In this document: piece after piece, positions 9,559 to 19,606 of the stretch
Position numbering within the stretch: the first letter of the stretch is position 1
How the letters are laid out: each line of letters opens with the position of its first letter
Assembly (NCBI RefSeq): GCF_002906655.1
Contig: NZ_CP025795.1
Coordinates: 124,001 to 188,000, forward strand
Length of the DNA: 64,000 nt
Direction: 5' to 3'
DNA from: Vibrio hyugaensis
Lineage (GTDB): Bacteria; Pseudomonadota; Gammaproteobacteria; Enterobacterales; Vibrionaceae
Translations under genes and position numbers: made by a program
Notes under the pieces: generated by a model
The model's input: the letters and a program-made list of their open reading frames with translations, nothing else
What the model was told of the DNA's origin: nothing
Databases searched by the model: none

Positions 9559-10569
9559 ATGTGGACCTTCGAAAGCCTGTTTCAAAGTCGTTCTGAGCGC
9601 AATGAAGCACTGCGTGTCGCCCTTACTGTGACAATTTGTATGGTGCTGGGCAAACTGCTGAATCTTGATTCTCCGGTTTATCTAGCGCTGTACCCAACCA
9701 TCATCATGACCAAGAACAAAGACTATTCTTGGCTTGGTCTGCTTCGCACCTTGCTACCTACGCTATTAGCAGCAAGTGCAGCGTTGGTGGTGACCGAAGT
9801 GTTTTCACAACATCCGTTTGTGGTGTGGACCATTAGCTTGTTCTTCTTCGATTTTATGCGCCGCAGAGCAACCACGCCGCCGAAGAAAGGTCAGATGCTC
9901 ATGCCAACCTTCAACTGGATTCTGATTGTGGTGTTTGCTCAGCACACCACCATGGACATGCCAATGCGCATTCATGAAATCCTGCTATCGATGCTGATTA
10001 CTATGGTCGTCGCAAAAGCCATGGTGACTCTGTTCCCTGTTGAACGTGGCGGCAAGCCTCCAGCATTTGAAGAAGAGCCTGTTACGTTCGAGAACCGAGC
10101 GATTTCACTCGCGTTGATTGGTCTTGGTGTGGCGTTCTTAATGATTGTCGACATCATCTCAGCAACGTTTTGTTTGGTGCCTGTGATTGCCGCCGCAACA
10201 CAAACCACACACAAAAGCTTTATCGACGTGGTTGACCGCCGTTTTCAAACTCAGGTGGGCGGCTGTGCATTAGCTGTAGTGTTCACCTTGTTGATGGCTG
10301 GGCATCAGTCCACGTTCGGTTACTACACCATCGTATTGGGTCTGCTTGCTTTTATGATCACCGCATCAATGGCAAAAGCGAAAGGCCCAGCCAAAGACGT
10401 CCATGCCGATGCGTTATTGGCGACCATGTTGCCGATTCAGCTGTACATGACCAGCAATGAACTGGGCTTGGAAAGCACCTTCCTCCGAGCTTGGGAGCTC
10501 ACCGTGACTTTGTTTGTGCTTTGGGCGCTGTACCATTTCACGCACAAACCAGAAAAAGCCCAAGCCTAA
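9559..10569 (+). CDS. DUF2955/FUSC-like inner-membrane efflux protein
   Basis: A 336-residue integral membrane protein with about ten hydrophobic segments in two halves separated by a short cytoplasmic region near 165-180. This matches the DUF2955 family, related to the aromatic-acid exporter AaeB. An AGGAGG ribosome-binding site overlaps the stop region of the HlyD-type gene, so the two are co-translated. It should form the pump with that adaptor and a TolC-type channel encoded elsewhere. Confidence 0.85.
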   Translation: MWTFESLFQSRSERNEALRVALTVTICMVLGKLLNLDSPVYLALYPTIIMTKNKDYSWLGLLRTLLPTLLAASAALVVTEVFSQHPFVVWTISLFFFDFMRRRATTPPKKGQMLMPTFNWILIVVFAQHTTMDMPMRIHEILLSMLITMVVAKAMVTLFPVERGGKPPAFEEEPVTFENRAISLALIGLGVAFLMIVDIISATFCLVPVIAAATQTTHKSFIDVVDRRFQTQVGGCALAVVFTLLMAGHQSTFGYYTIVLGLLAFMITASMAKAKGPAKDVHADALLATMLPIQLYMTSNELGLESTFLRAWELTVTLFVLWALYHFTHKPEKAQA

Positions 10570-10576
10570 TCGTGCC

Positions 10577-10607
10577 ATCGCCTTAAGTGCTCAATACTTA
10601 AGGCGAT
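10577..10607 (+). terminator. Terminator of the efflux pair
   Basis: A perfect 12-bp inverted repeat, ATCGCCTTAAGT and ACTTAAGGCGAT, with a 7-nt loop, begins 7 bp after the DUF2955 stop. It is followed by a pyrimidine-rich TCCTTTCC rather than a clean T run. Between here and 10885 (about 300 bp) I see no convincing gene, only a second hairpin at 10851. Confidence 0.6.
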
Positions 10608-10850
10608 TCCTTTCCAAATTTGCTTATTTCATTGCGCTGTCTGTACCAATTTCCATTTCAATCTTATAAAAAATGTAGCGCAAAACCTCAGCCTGGTGTA
10701 TTTATCCATCCCACGACTTTCCAAGTCAGCTTACCCATAACAGGCGGCGTCGCACACTCCTCTCTTGCACACCTTTGCGTGGTGTCTGTTATTTCCAAAT
10801 TGGATTCTTAGCATCGGAATAGTTTGAGCTCGCAGAGTTCTGGTTGTTTT

Positions 10851-10872
10851 CGCCCCGCGTTGGGGCGTTTTT
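10851..10872 (+). terminator. Hairpin plus T run in the leader of the RodA/FtsW-like gene
   Basis: CGCCCC, a 5-nt loop and GGGGCG are followed by TTTTT, a compact intrinsic-terminator shape. It ends only 12 bp before the ATG at 10885. It may stop upstream transcription or act as an attenuator. The sequence alone does not decide. Confidence 0.55.
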
Positions 10873-10884
10873 AGGTTGTAGAAG

Positions 10885-11967
10885 ATGAACAAGCGTTTCT
10901 TCCCTAGGATTGATTTGCCACTGCTGATGGCGATCATTCCGATCATGCTATTGAGTTCGCTCACTCTCTGGAGTGCCAGTGGATTCAATGAAGCTATGCT
11001 ATTTAAGCACCTCGCTCGATGCGGTTTGACGCTGGTGTGTATTTTGGTCATGTCGTCGATTCCTGCGTCCAGCTATCAACGTTCAGCGCCTTATTTGTAT
11101 CTGGTTGCGGTTTCGCTCTTGGCGGCCGTTGCCCTATTTGGCGATAGCACCAATGGCTCGCAGCGTTGGCTCGATATCGGCTTCTTTCGCTTCCAGCCTT
11201 CGGAACTTATCAAGCTTTCAATCCCCATCATGATCGCGTGGATGCTGCATCTAGAAGGTGGCCGACCTGACGTTCGCAAAATTGCTTTCTGTTTGCTAAT
11301 CACCTTGGTCCCTGCAGGATTGATAGCCTTACAACCAGACTTGGACGGCGCTATCTTCACCGTGATTTACGCGTTGTTTGTGCTGTTCTTTGCTGGCATG
11401 AGTTGGAAGATAATTGGCGGATTTTTGGTGAGCATTCTGACGCTGGCGCCAATTCTTTGGTTCTTTGTGATGGAAGCGTATCAAAAAAGCCGTGTAACGC
11501 AGTTCTTGCACCCTGAGTCGGATCCATTGGGTTCGGGCTACCAAATCATCCAATCATTGATTGCGATTGGTTCTGGCGGCATGAAAGGCAAAGGCTGGAT
11601 GAATGCCACTCAAGGTACGCTAGGTTTTATTCCAGAAAGCCATACTGACTTTATCTTCTCGACCTACGCAGAAGAATGGGGCTTTATTGGTTGTGTGGTG
11701 TTGTTAGCGTTGTATTTGTTCATTACGGCGCGAGTGATGCTGCTGGCGTGCCAATCTGAGCACTTCTTCAGTCGCTTAGTAAGCGGCGCATTGGCGATGA
11801 GCTTCTTCCTTTACGCCTTCATCAACACAGGCATGGTCAGTGGCTTGTTGCCAGTAATGGGGAGCCCACTGCCGTTCTTTAGTTACGGTGGTACGGCAAT
11901 GCTGACTCAAGGTATCTGTTTTGGCGTAATCATGTCGCTGTGTTACTCCAAGTATCGTAATACCTAA
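10885..11967 (+). CDS. RodA/FtsW/SpoVE-family SEDS protein
   Basis: A 360-residue polytopic membrane protein with about ten helices. It has SEDS hallmarks: DSTNGSQRWLDIGFFRFQPSE near 88-108, QPDLDGAIF, SHTDFIFSTYAEEWGF, and the C-terminal LPFFSYGG. SEDS proteins polymerise glycan strands from lipid II together with a class B penicillin-binding protein. This copy is monocistronic with no PBP2 or mre neighbour, so it is probably a second RodA paralogue beside the canonical rodA, which I would expect elsewhere. Confidence 0.88.
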   Translation: MNKRFFPRIDLPLLMAIIPIMLLSSLTLWSASGFNEAMLFKHLARCGLTLVCILVMSSIPASSYQRSAPYLYLVAVSLLAAVALFGDSTNGSQRWLDIGFFRFQPSELIKLSIPIMIAWMLHLEGGRPDVRKIAFCLLITLVPAGLIALQPDLDGAIFTVIYALFVLFFAGMSWKIIGGFLVSILTLAPILWFFVMEAYQKSRVTQFLHPESDPLGSGYQIIQSLIAIGSGGMKGKGWMNATQGTLGFIPESHTDFIFSTYAEEWGFIGCVVLLALYLFITARVMLLACQSEHFFSRLVSGALAMSFFLYAFINTGMVSGLLPVMGSPLPFFSYGGTAMLTQGICFGVIMSLCYSKYRNT

Positions 11968-12008
11968 GCAATCAAAGCGATGTAATTACAAACATCACAA
12001 CGACGATC

Positions 12009-12038
12009 AAAAAAGGCTTCCCTCGGGAAGCCTTTTTT
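12009..12038. terminator. Bidirectional terminator
   Basis: AAAAAAGGCTTCCC, a 2-nt centre and GGGAAGCCTTTTTT form a near-perfect palindrome between the convergent RodA-like and YebC-family genes. Both strands carry a T run after the stem, so it can serve both genes. Confidence 0.9.
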
Positions 12039-12055
12039 ACAACTGGAGAATCGAA

Positions 12056-12772
12056 TTACAGTTCGCCGTTGTGGTATACCTGTTGAACGTCGTCACAGTC
12101 ATCTAGAAGGTCTAGGAACTTCTGGAATTTCTCTGCATCTTCACCCGCTACTGGCGTGTGAGTTTGCGGAACGAATGTGATTTCTTCAACGTCGATCACG
12201 AGATCTGGGAATGCTGCGTTAAGTGCAGTTTTCGTTTTGAAGAACTCTGTATGAGGAGCAAATACAGTGATCACGCCGTCTTCTAGTTCAACGTCAGTAA
12301 CATCAACGTCGTCCATCATTAGCGTTTCAAGAATGACTTCATCATCTTCGCCTTTGAACTGGAATACTGCTTGGTGATCGAACATGTGAGAAACTGAACC
12401 TTCAACACCGATCTTCGCGCCTGTTTTAACGAAACATTGGCGAACGTCTTGGAAAGTACGGTTACCGTTGTCTGTTAGACAGTCAACAATCACACTTGTG
12501 CCGCCAGGGCCAAAACCTTCGTAACGTGCTGGTGCGTAATCTTCACCGCCACCGCCGTTCGCTTTATCGATAGCTTTATCGATAACGTGTGCAGGTACTT
12601 GGTCTTTTTTCGCTTTACTGATCAGGTGCTTCAAAGACAAGTTCATGTCTGGATCACCGCCACCGTTTTTCGCGCACATGTAAATTTCTTTACCGTATTT
12701 GGAATAAACTTTAATTTTTGCGCCTGCAGTTTTCGCCATAGAGGCTTTGCGCACTTCAAAACTTCTTCCCAT
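12056..12772 (-). CDS. YebC/PmpR-family protein (YeeN type)
   Basis: A 238-residue cytoplasmic protein of the YebC family. The N-terminus MGRSFEVRK and the track [18 protein letters not shown], then RYEGFGPGG, are diagnostic. A C-terminal [12 protein letters not shown] matches the conserved family tail. The N-terminus resembles Escherichia coli YeeN more than YebC, so this is likely the second paralogue. The family has been described as transcriptional regulators and, for YebC, as ribosome-associated translation factors. Monocistronic. Confidence 0.9.
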   Translation of the reverse strand: MGRSFEVRKASMAKTAGAKIKVYSKYGKEIYMCAKNGGGDPDMNLSLKHLISKAKKDQVPAHVIDKAIDKANGGGGEDYAPARYEGFGPGGTSVIVDCLTDNGNRTFQDVRQCFVKTGAKIGVEGSVSHMFDHQAVFQFKGEDDEVILETLMMDDVDVTDVELEDGVITVFAPHTEFFKTKTALNAAFPDLVIDVEEITFVPQTHTPVAGEDAEKFQKFLDLLDDCDDVQQVYHNGEL

Positions 12773-12907
12773 CGGGATGTCTCTCTAAATTCAAATTTAA
12801 TGCGAAGGATTTTAGCAAAAAGCGAAACTTTTTCCATTTCGCCCTGCAAAGGAATGGGGAGGTCACCTCTTCCGCCGCGGTAATTTCATTTACCGCCACG
12901 ATTCGCT

Positions 12908-13117
12908 TTACGCGACACCCATTACTCGTTTGTACTTATCGACTGCCTGTTGAAAAAACACTTTTTCGTCAGCGTCGTTAATCTTAGACAATTGTTCTTC
13001 TATCGCCTCAGGACCAGATTTGGCCTCTTTGAGTTTCCAAACTAAAAACGACGCTTGTTTATCAAGTTCGATTTTATTTTTCTCGTCAGGCGGCAACAAG
13101 GATAGATTGAACGACAT
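12908..13117 (-). CDS. Small conserved cytoplasmic protein (possibly DUF3283)
   Basis: A 69-residue charged protein with no signal or membrane segment. It begins MSFNLSLLPPDEKNKIELDK and ends YKRVMGVA, with predicted helices throughout. I believe it matches the small Vibrio family DUF3283, but this is from memory and cannot be confirmed here. It has its own short leader and lies between the YebC-family gene and the hybrid kinase gene, all on the minus strand. Function unknown. Confidence 0.65.
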   Translation of the reverse strand: MSFNLSLLPPDEKNKIELDKQASFLVWKLKEAKSGPEAIEEQLSKINDADEKVFFQQAVDKYKRVMGVA

Positions 13118-13208
13118 TCACAGCCTCAAGGTACTTTAAATACTAGCCGCGCACTATAACATACAGAATTACCATTTAAGAATAGAAACGCGCTTATCTT
13201 GATCAATT

Positions 13209-15137
13209 TCAAGTTGCTTCTTTAGGTTTATCCCGAGTTTGCAGCTCTTGTGGTAAGTGCTGCTCAAAAATTTGCTGCAACCGCTCCTTCGTCACAGGCT
13301 TAGAGACAAATTCATTCATTCCGACATCAAAACAACGTTTTTGGTCTTCTTTGATAACATTCGCACTCAGAGCAATGATTGGCACTTGTTTGCCCCACTC
13401 GCTCATCTGTCTAATATTTTCTGTGGCAATAAAGCCATCCATAACGGGCATCTGACAGTCCATGAGAATGAGGTCAAAATGGTTTGCTTGGCACAGTTCT
13501 AACGCTTCTTCACCGTGCTCAGCCACACTGACTTGCATACCCAATTTTTCCAACATGATGCGTACAACTTTCTGATTCACTGCCGTATCTTCGACCACTA
13601 ATATCCAAGGTTTACTTTCACCTCTTGGTGAGGAGGGCACGCTCTGCGTTTTACTTTCTCCATTCGGAAAATCGAGAATATTGGGAATGTTGGACGTGCT
13701 CGGAGAGATAGGCTTGTCACTGACGACAATCAAAGGAATGGTGAACTCAAAACAGCTGCCAAGTCCGGGCTCACTCGTGAGGCGAATTTGCCCTCCCATA
13801 ACTTCAACTAACTTCGCACAAATGGCTAACCCTAATCCAGTGCCGCCATATTTACGTGTGGTGCTCCCATCTGCTTGCTGAAACTTCTCAAACACCGCTT
13901 GCTGGTTTTCTTTGGCGATACCGATCCCAGAGTCCACGACTCGAAAGTGCACTTGTGCAAGCTTATCTTCTTTGCTCACGAGGGAAACCATCAGTTTCAC
14001 GTGGCCTCGTTCTGTAAATTTCACGGCATTGCTGAGTAAGTTACTCAAGACTTGCTTCAGTCGGCCAACATCCCCTTCCACCTCAGACGGCAGTTGCGGA
14101 TCAATATCGCACACCAACTGTAAATGTTTTTGCTGCGCTTTTACTGTGTGCAAGCTGCCTACTTCATTAAGCAACTGCAGCAGATTGTAGGTCGCCGCTT
14201 CGAGTTCGATCTTACCCGCTTCAATCTTGGAGAAATCAAGAATATCGTCGATGATCACCATTAGTGAGCCGGATGAACTGTTGATGATCTCGACATATTC
14301 GTGCTGCTGATCATCTAACTTAGTATCACCGAGTAATGATGCCACTCCAATGATTCCATTCATCGGCGTACGAATTTCATGGCTCATGGTGGCAAGAAAT
14401 TCACTCTTCTTACGATTTGCCACTTCGGCTTTGTCACGTGCTTCTTCGATTTCCAGTTGGTGCTCACTGACACGCTCAACGCTTCGGTTGTATTTGCGTT
14501 CTAATAAACTCACTTCATCAAAAAACCAACGCTTGGGAAGCTGCACTTTACTCGGTACATGGCCGCCACTGAAATCACTCACCGCACCTGAGAGCAATTG
14601 AAGTGGCTTGACCATTAAACGAAACGTCACCCAAAGAACGCCGATGATGAGCAAGAAGATCTTGATCGCTTCCGCGATCACAAGAAAAAAGAAGGTTTGC
14701 CATAATCCTTGATAGATCGGGCTGAGATCCGATTGCACCGTCACTTCGGCAAGATCAAAGGTTTTTGTGCCCATGTCGTATTGCAAAGGCCATTGACGCT
14801 CGATCCGATCTTCCGTCAGGGCCGAACCTAATTCGAAGATCACTTCATCCGGAGTCGCGATTCTTAGGTAATCCACTGAGGGTAAGCGCATCGCTCCTTC
14901 AGCTTGGGTGTGCAGCAATTCTCTATCTTCCACCCACAGGCTGGCGGAAAAACTGGAAAGGTAGCTGGTTTTCACCTGTTCCAGTTCTTTATCCAAGCGA
15001 GCGAGATCATCGTTGAAGTCACGATACAAACTGATGGAAGAAATGATCACGGTAAAGATTAAACTCAACGCAAAAATCGCCAGCATCAGCTGGTTGCCGA
15101 TACTAAACCGACGTTGAGCTCGCTCTTTTGTCTCCAT
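13209..15137 (-). CDS. Hybrid sensor histidine kinase/response regulator
   Basis: A 642-residue inner-membrane kinase. A first membrane helix near 15-35 and a second near 150-175 enclose a periplasmic sensor domain of about 110 residues. Then come a HAMP-like region, a coiled coil, a HisKA domain ([13 protein letters not shown], His about 252), a HATPase domain ([22 protein letters not shown]), and a C-terminal receiver with Asp about 559 in LILMDCQMP and Lys in VSKPV. No HPt domain is visible, so phosphotransfer must go to a separate protein. It is divergent from a secreted binding-protein gene, which may help sense the ligand. Confidence 0.93.
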   Translation of the reverse strand: METKERAQRRFSIGNQLMLAIFALSLIFTVIISSISLYRDFNDDLARLDKELEQVKTSYLSSFSASLWVEDRELLHTQAEGAMRLPSVDYLRIATPDEVIFELGSALTEDRIERQWPLQYDMGTKTFDLAEVTVQSDLSPIYQGLWQTFFFLVIAEAIKIFLLIIGVLWVTFRLMVKPLQLLSGAVSDFSGGHVPSKVQLPKRWFFDEVSLLERKYNRSVERVSEHQLEIEEARDKAEVANRKKSEFLATMSHEIRTPMNGIIGVASLLGDTKLDDQQHEYVEIINSSSGSLMVIIDDILDFSKIEAGKIELEAATYNLLQLLNEVGSLHTVKAQQKHLQLVCDIDPQLPSEVEGDVGRLKQVLSNLLSNAVKFTERGHVKLMVSLVSKEDKLAQVHFRVVDSGIGIAKENQQAVFEKFQQADGSTTRKYGGTGLGLAICAKLVEVMGGQIRLTSEPGLGSCFEFTIPLIVVSDKPISPSTSNIPNILDFPNGESKTQSVPSSPRGESKPWILVVEDTAVNQKVVRIMLEKLGMQVSVAEHGEEALELCQANHFDLILMDCQMPVMDGFIATENIRQMSEWGKQVPIIALSANVIKEDQKRCFDVGMNEFVSKPVTKERLQQIFEQHLPQELQTRDKPKEAT

Positions 15138-15205
15138 ATGAAATCGCTCCCTTAAACATGCGCTACTATAAATATAGTCACGTCACGACAATAATCGAGG
15201 TTAGG

Positions 15206-15961
15206 ATGAAAGGACTCTTACGTACATTAGGCTTTAGTTTTATGGCCTTAAGCGCACACACCATGGCGAGCGAAGTGAACTACTACGTTATCTCAGAGCA
15301 AGCTCGACCATTCCAAATAGAACAACAAGGTGAACAACATTCCGGAATTGTGACTGACATCGTCAGCGCTATCTTTGCCGAATCCGATTATGAGGTGAAA
15401 TACCACACTTACCCATTTAAGCGCATGATTTCAGTACTTGAAGCAGGCGGCGAGGAGAATTGGGTCACTTATGGCAGCCCGAATTGGGGCAAGGTGCAAT
15501 CGGAAAACCTCTCTGAACAACCTATTTACACTGTAAAACACGTACTGGTGTCGAGCAGTAAAGCGCCATTTAAATTTAGCGATATGCAGCACATGCAAGG
15601 TCGCTCTATCGTACTGTTGCTTGGCTTTGATTATCCGAACTTAAGTCCCTTTTTTGAAAACGGCACGGTCAATGAAATGCGCGTGAAAGACTACGACGCC
15701 GCTTACCGCGTTCTGCAACGCACTCCTGGTGATACCGCCTTTGTCGAGATGGAGTCGCGTGTGGTGTACAACATCAAACGTTTAGAGCTGCCAATGGGAG
15801 ACTTCCAGATTCAATCTTTCAGCTCAGTCATTCCAGATTACTCCATCTATCTGGCTTTCTCTCCGGAGATGAATCCGAAAGTGCAGAGCTTCATCAATAA
15901 GCGCCTAGCGGAGCTCAAAAGTTCTGGGCAAATCGACAACATCATCAAAAAATACATCTAA
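15206..15961 (+). CDS. Periplasmic substrate-binding protein, amino-acid/solute family 3 type
   Basis: A protein of about 251 residues from the ATG at 15206, with a signal peptide ending HTMAS. An upstream in-frame ATG at 15128 would bury the signal peptide, while TTAGG lies just before 15206. The mature chain is a type-2 periplasmic-binding fold: YYVISEQARPFQ, GIVTDIVSAIF, a mid-domain hinge, and a C-terminal FINKRLAELKSSGQIDNI typical of family 3. No ABC permease is nearby. The divergent hybrid kinase suggests a sensory role. A parS2 site lies inside the coding sequence. Confidence 0.85.
   Translation: MKGLLRTLGFSFMALSAHTMASEVNYYVISEQARPFQIEQQGEQHSGIVTDIVSAIFAESDYEVKYHTYPFKRMISVLEAGGEENWVTYGSPNWGKVQSENLSEQPIYTVKHVLVSSSKAPFKFSDMQHMQGRSIVLLLGFDYPNLSPFFENGTVNEMRVKDYDAAYRVLQRTPGDTAFVEMESRVVYNIKRLELPMGDFQIQSFSSVIPDYSIYLAFSPEMNPKVQSFINKRLAELKSSGQIDNIIKKYI
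15525..15537. promoter_or_regulatory. parS2 centromere site inside a coding sequence
   Basis: TTTACACTGTAAA is a perfect ParB2 target. It is read in frame as part of the codons for IYTVKH of the periplasmic binding protein, so it is compatible with coding. Confidence 0.8.
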
Positions 15962-15985
15962 CCGCTCATACCTAACCAACCATGA

Positions 15986-16023
15986 AAAACCGCCAGCTTG
16001 TCGAAGCTGGCGGTTTCATTTTT
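15986..16023. terminator. Terminator between the binding-protein gene and ribA
   Basis: AACCGCCAGC and GCTGGCGGTT form a perfect 10-bp stem with an 8-nt loop. An A run lies before it and a T-rich tail after it. It sits between convergent genes and probably serves both. Confidence 0.85.
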
Positions 16024-16038
16024 ATCTCGTTTCAGCAA

Positions 16039-17097
16039 CTAATCTTGTTCGACAAATTTGGGGTCGAACATGTGACCAAGCTTATTGGCTTTAGTTTGTA
16101 AGTAGTGTTGGTTATTTGGATTATTGCCTTCTTGTAGTGGCACCCGCTCAACCACGTTGATGTCCACCTTCTTCAGTGCTGCAAGCTTGCGTGGGTTGTT
16201 GGTCATCAAACGTACTTGATCAATATTCAGGTGGTCTAGCATCCCCTTACAAAACGCGTAATCACGCATATCAGCAGCAAAGCCCAGGCGCTCATTGGCT
16301 TCGACAGTGTCTGCGCCTTCATCTTGTAAGTGATACGCACGAATCTTATTGATTAAGCCAATTCCCCTGCCCTCTTGGCGCAAATAGAGCAGCACGCCAC
16401 AACCTTCTTCGACAATATTTTGTAATGCACGGTTAAGCTGGAAACCACAATCACAACGAGTACTAAACAAGGCATCACCGGTTAAACATTCTGAATGCAG
16501 ACGAATCAGCGGCGCTTTACTGTTTGCAGGGTCACCATACACCAAAGCCAGATGCTCTTTTCCCGTCGCGTTCTCGATAAAACCATGCATGATAAACGTG
16601 CCCCATTGGGTTGGCAGCTTGGCTTTATCAATAAATCTCACCAAGCTGCTGGGCTCGATATGTTTTAATTCAGCACGCACGTTCATCAGAATCTCCCCTA
16701 AATGATTTTGACCAGAGCCATCTCCCCCATCTCCCCAAAAACCATCTTTGTGTGAGTGCTCTGTTAGACAGGCATTACCCGTTTTCATCAGTTGCTTGGC
16801 TAATTGGGGGTTTTGCAAAAACTTCTCACGCACAACAAACGCCATCACAGAGAGTTTGTCGTCATCCCAGTCTTCACGCACGAAGTGCTGATATTGACGA
16901 CTGAGGGCGAAAGCTTCATCTGGCGTCTTCGCTGATTGGATTTTACTTTGTAGTTTGAGGTCGTTGAACTTTTGGGCTTGGTAGTAGTGTTCGCTGGTGG
17001 GCCAAGATTGAGCTGAGACTTGAATCGGAGCATGACAGAAATTAGAAAGAAAGCCGTGAGATTCATCGGGCTCATAGAAAAGGATCTGATCAACCAT
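16039..17097 (-). CDS. ribA: NADAR domain fused to GTP cyclohydrolase II
   Basis: A 352-residue fusion. Residues about 1-145 are a NADAR/YbiA-like (COG3236) domain: [18 protein letters not shown] and [18 protein letters not shown]. Such domains hydrolyse the N-glycosidic bond of reactive early riboflavin intermediates. Residues about 150-350 are GTP cyclohydrolase II, with zinc-ligand cysteines in [17 protein letters not shown], then RQEGRGIGL and TNNPRK. The first domain would remove excess or damaged product made by the second. To my recollection the same fusion is documented in Vibrio vulnificus. Monocistronic, away from other rib genes. Confidence 0.93.
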   Translation of the reverse strand: MVDQILFYEPDESHGFLSNFCHAPIQVSAQSWPTSEHYYQAQKFNDLKLQSKIQSAKTPDEAFALSRQYQHFVREDWDDDKLSVMAFVVREKFLQNPQLAKQLMKTGNACLTEHSHKDGFWGDGGDGSGQNHLGEILMNVRAELKHIEPSSLVRFIDKAKLPTQWGTFIMHGFIENATGKEHLALVYGDPANSKAPLIRLHSECLTGDALFSTRCDCGFQLNRALQNIVEEGCGVLLYLRQEGRGIGLINKIRAYHLQDEGADTVEANERLGFAADMRDYAFCKGMLDHLNIDQVRLMTNNPRKLAALKKVDINVVERVPLQEGNNPNNQHYLQTKANKLGHMFDPKFVEQD

Positions 17098-17263
17098 AAT
17101 CGTACTCCTGACGTTGCTGTTTTAATAGTCAACAAAAAGCATATTGCTATTGATATAATCTTTAGTAACGCTGTAGGAGAAAGTCAAACAATTGGTTGTA
17201 AAACAAAAATGAAAAGGGCAGTCTTATGACTACCCCATGATTGGTATTACCGTAGTGCGAGAA

Positions 17264-17461
17264 TTAGTGAATCAAGCCAAGTTCCCTTGCTTCTTCGATG
17301 CTCAAACCGCTTTCACGGATTTCACGAAGTGCTTCAATGCGTCTTCTTGCTTCTGCTGACTTCACGATTTTCTCAGGTCTCACAACGGATTCTTCTTCTG
17401 GGAGTTCCCATTTGTGAGCGATGTTGCTCATCTCTTCATGGTCGATAGAATTAATGGACAT
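17264..17461 (-). CDS. Small conserved protein of unknown function
   Basis: A 65-residue, highly charged protein from the ATG at 17461, which has GGAGGA 5 nt before it. An in-frame ATG at 17476 would place that ribosome site inside the coding sequence. The second half, SAEARRRIEALREIRESG, is strongly helical and followed by LSIEEARELGL. It recalls small proteins with a short arginine-rich helix, but I cannot name a family. It stands alone upstream of ribA. Confidence 0.6.
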   Translation of the reverse strand: MSINSIDHEEMSNIAHKWELPEEESVVRPEKIVKSAEARRRIEALREIRESGLSIEEARELGLIH

Positions 17462-17780
17462 ATTTCCTCCGAACACACCATGTTTTCGATGGGTAATCTA
17501 TAGCAAACCCCCAATGCAGAGGTAAGAAAAACAGTGGGGAAATGTGACCCCTCCCGACCTTTCATCAACTCGTTAATAGAATCATCATTTAACTTTTGCA
17601 AACCACAGTTTTAGCGATTAAATTTGAAGAATTCCCCCTACGAAAAGTTAGCTGATCCAGCTCTCATTTTTCCCGTGATTCTTCACACTTCTATAACCGA
17701 AAAAATTCTTTTTATTACACTCAACTTTCGAGTCACTTCACTTATTAGACGGTTCTGTCTTTCGTAAAACTCACACACCT

Positions 17781-17799
17781 GATAATGATAATAATTATC
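17781..17799 (+). promoter_or_regulatory. Fur box upstream of the Opp/Dpp-type ATPase genes
   Basis: GATAATGATAATAATTATC matches the 19-bp Fur consensus GATAATGATAATCATTATC at 18 of 19 positions. It lies 24 bp before the first ATPase start, overlapping where a promoter or early transcript would be, and implies iron repression. The rest of the 17477-17822 gap shows no gene. Confidence 0.85.
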
Positions 17800-17822
17800 T
17801 TTTGTATTGGTAAGGTATTTTT

Positions 17823-18677
17823 ATGAGTGACATAAACCTGATTCAGGCATACCACTCTGATCCGGTCATCCAGATCCGAGACTTATGTGTGGACTACATC
17901 ACCGATCACGGCGACTTTAACGCAGTGAAATCGGTAAGCTTCGATATTGGCAAAGGCGAGATATTTGGCCTCGCTGGTGAGTCTGGCTGTGGTAAAAGTA
18001 CCATTGCTTTTTCTATCAACCGTTTACACAAGCCGCCAGCGTTTATCTCAGGAGGCCAAATTCTATTTGAAGGCAAAGATATTCTGAGTCTATCCGACAG
18101 TGAGTTAAACACACTGCGTTGGAGCGAGATTGCGATGGTGTTCCAAAGTGCCATGAACTCCCTCAATCCAGTATTAACCATTCAGGAGCAATTTGCCGAC
18201 GTACTGCGCCATCACAAAGGCATGACCAATGAACAAGCCAAGGACCGCGCAGAAAAGTTGCTCGACTTGGTCAACATTCCCCGCGATCGACTTGGCGAGT
18301 ACCCACACCAGTTCTCCGGAGGCATGCGCCAACGTTTGGTGATTGCCATCGCCCTTTCTCTCAACCCAAAGATGATCATCATGGATGAGCCAACCACAGC
18401 GCTTGATGTCGTGGTACAGCGTGAAATCTTGCAGCAAATCTATCAACTGCGTGATGAGTTCGGTTTCTCTGTGCTGTTTATCACTCACGATTTGGCACTC
18501 ATGAGCCAGTTGTGCGACCGCATAGCCATCATGCGTCACGGTAAGATTGTCGAAGTAAACAGTTCATACGAAATTCGCAATAACCCTCAGCATTCTTACA
18601 CTCAAAAACTATGGGCTTCATTCCCGAATATCCACGACGTGCATAAAGAGTCGGCCACTGAAGGAGCGTTATCATGA
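17823..18677 (+). CDS. Oligopeptide-type ABC transporter ATPase (DppD/OppD-like)
   Basis: A 284-residue ATPase of the nickel/dipeptide/oligopeptide branch: Walker A GESGCGKST (about 56-64), VFQSAMNSLNPV, signature FSGGMRQRLVIAIAL, Walker B IIMDEPTTALD and ITHDL. The C-terminus is shorter than in OppD, and the usual C-terminal cysteine cluster is not seen. It starts just after a Fur box and overlaps the next ATPase gene by 4 bp. No permease or binding protein is adjacent. Iron control suggests a siderophore, iron-chelate or iron-stress peptide substrate, which is inference. Confidence 0.9.
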   Translation: MSDINLIQAYHSDPVIQIRDLCVDYITDHGDFNAVKSVSFDIGKGEIFGLAGESGCGKSTIAFSINRLHKPPAFISGGQILFEGKDILSLSDSELNTLRWSEIAMVFQSAMNSLNPVLTIQEQFADVLRHHKGMTNEQAKDRAEKLLDLVNIPRDRLGEYPHQFSGGMRQRLVIAIALSLNPKMIIMDEPTTALDVVVQREILQQIYQLRDEFGFSVLFITHDLALMSQLCDRIAIMRHGKIVEVNSSYEIRNNPQHSYTQKLWASFPNIHDVHKESATEGALS

Positions 18678-19606
18678 GCGAACCAATCATCCAAATGAAA
18701 AACGTGATCAAAGAATTTAAAGTCGGTGGTGGTTTCGCGAAAGAAGAAACCTTCCGTGCGCTTCAAGGTGTGAGCTTTGACCTTTATGCAGGCAAAACTC
18801 TCGCGCTGGTAGGCGAATCTGGTTGCGGCAAGAGTACCTGCGCACGATTAATTACCAAGGTGTATCCGGCCAGCGATGGTGAAATCCTTTTTAATGGAAA
18901 AAACATCAACGATATTACCGCTCGCGCAGAAATTCAGGACTATCGCAGTAAGGTACAAATGGTGTTCCAGGACCCATTTGGCTCTTTGAACCCAACCCAC
19001 ACGATTCGTCATCACCTGACTCGCCCGCTTAAGATTCATAAGCAAGTTAAAAACGACAAAGAGATCCCGAACAAACTGCTCGAACTCTTGGAGCTCGTGG
19101 AACTACCAGAAGAAACATTAAATAAGTTCCCACATGAACTGAGTGGTGGACAACGTCAGCGCGTTAACTTGGCGCGCGCATTGGCAGTAGGCTCCCAAAT
19201 CATTCTTGCCGATGAACCAACATCAATGTTGGACGTTTCAATTCGTCTGGGCGTGTTAAACCTGATGCAGCGCATGAAACAAGACTTGGGCATCGGTTTC
19301 TTGTACATCACCCACGATCTGGCAACCGCCCATTACATCGCCGAAGAAACCGCCGTGATGTATAAGGGTCAGATCGTTGAATGGGGTGACACACAAGCGA
19401 TCTTGAAAAATCCGCAGCATCCATACACTAAGCTATTGATCTCTGCGGTACCAGATCCTGATCTGCCATTTGGCAACCTCGTGGAAAGTGAACCAAACTA
19501 TTCAGTAGATGCAGATGAGATCCGAAACCGCAGCAGTATTGTGGTAGAAGACTTTGATCAAATTGGACCAAACCACTTTGTAAAACAACGGACTAAGGCA
19601 GCTTAA
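18674..19606 (+). CDS. Oligopeptide-type ABC transporter ATPase (DppF/OppF-like)
   Basis: A 310-residue ATPase: Walker A GESGCGKST (about 54-62), VFQDPFGSLNPT, signature LSGGQRQRVNLARAL, LADEPTSMLD and ITHDL, with the C-terminal extension of OppF-like subunits. It overlaps the preceding ATPase gene (ATGA) and shares one base with the following unknown gene (TAATG), so the three are translated together. The ATPase pair should drive a heterodimeric permease encoded elsewhere. Confidence 0.9.
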   Translation: MSEPIIQMKNVIKEFKVGGGFAKEETFRALQGVSFDLYAGKTLALVGESGCGKSTCARLITKVYPASDGEILFNGKNINDITARAEIQDYRSKVQMVFQDPFGSLNPTHTIRHHLTRPLKIHKQVKNDKEIPNKLLELLELVELPEETLNKFPHELSGGQRQRVNLARALAVGSQIILADEPTSMLDVSIRLGVLNLMQRMKQDLGIGFLYITHDLATAHYIAEETAVMYKGQIVEWGDTQAILKNPQHPYTKLLISAVPDPDLPFGNLVESEPNYSVDADEIRNRSSIVVEDFDQIGPNHFVKQRTKAA

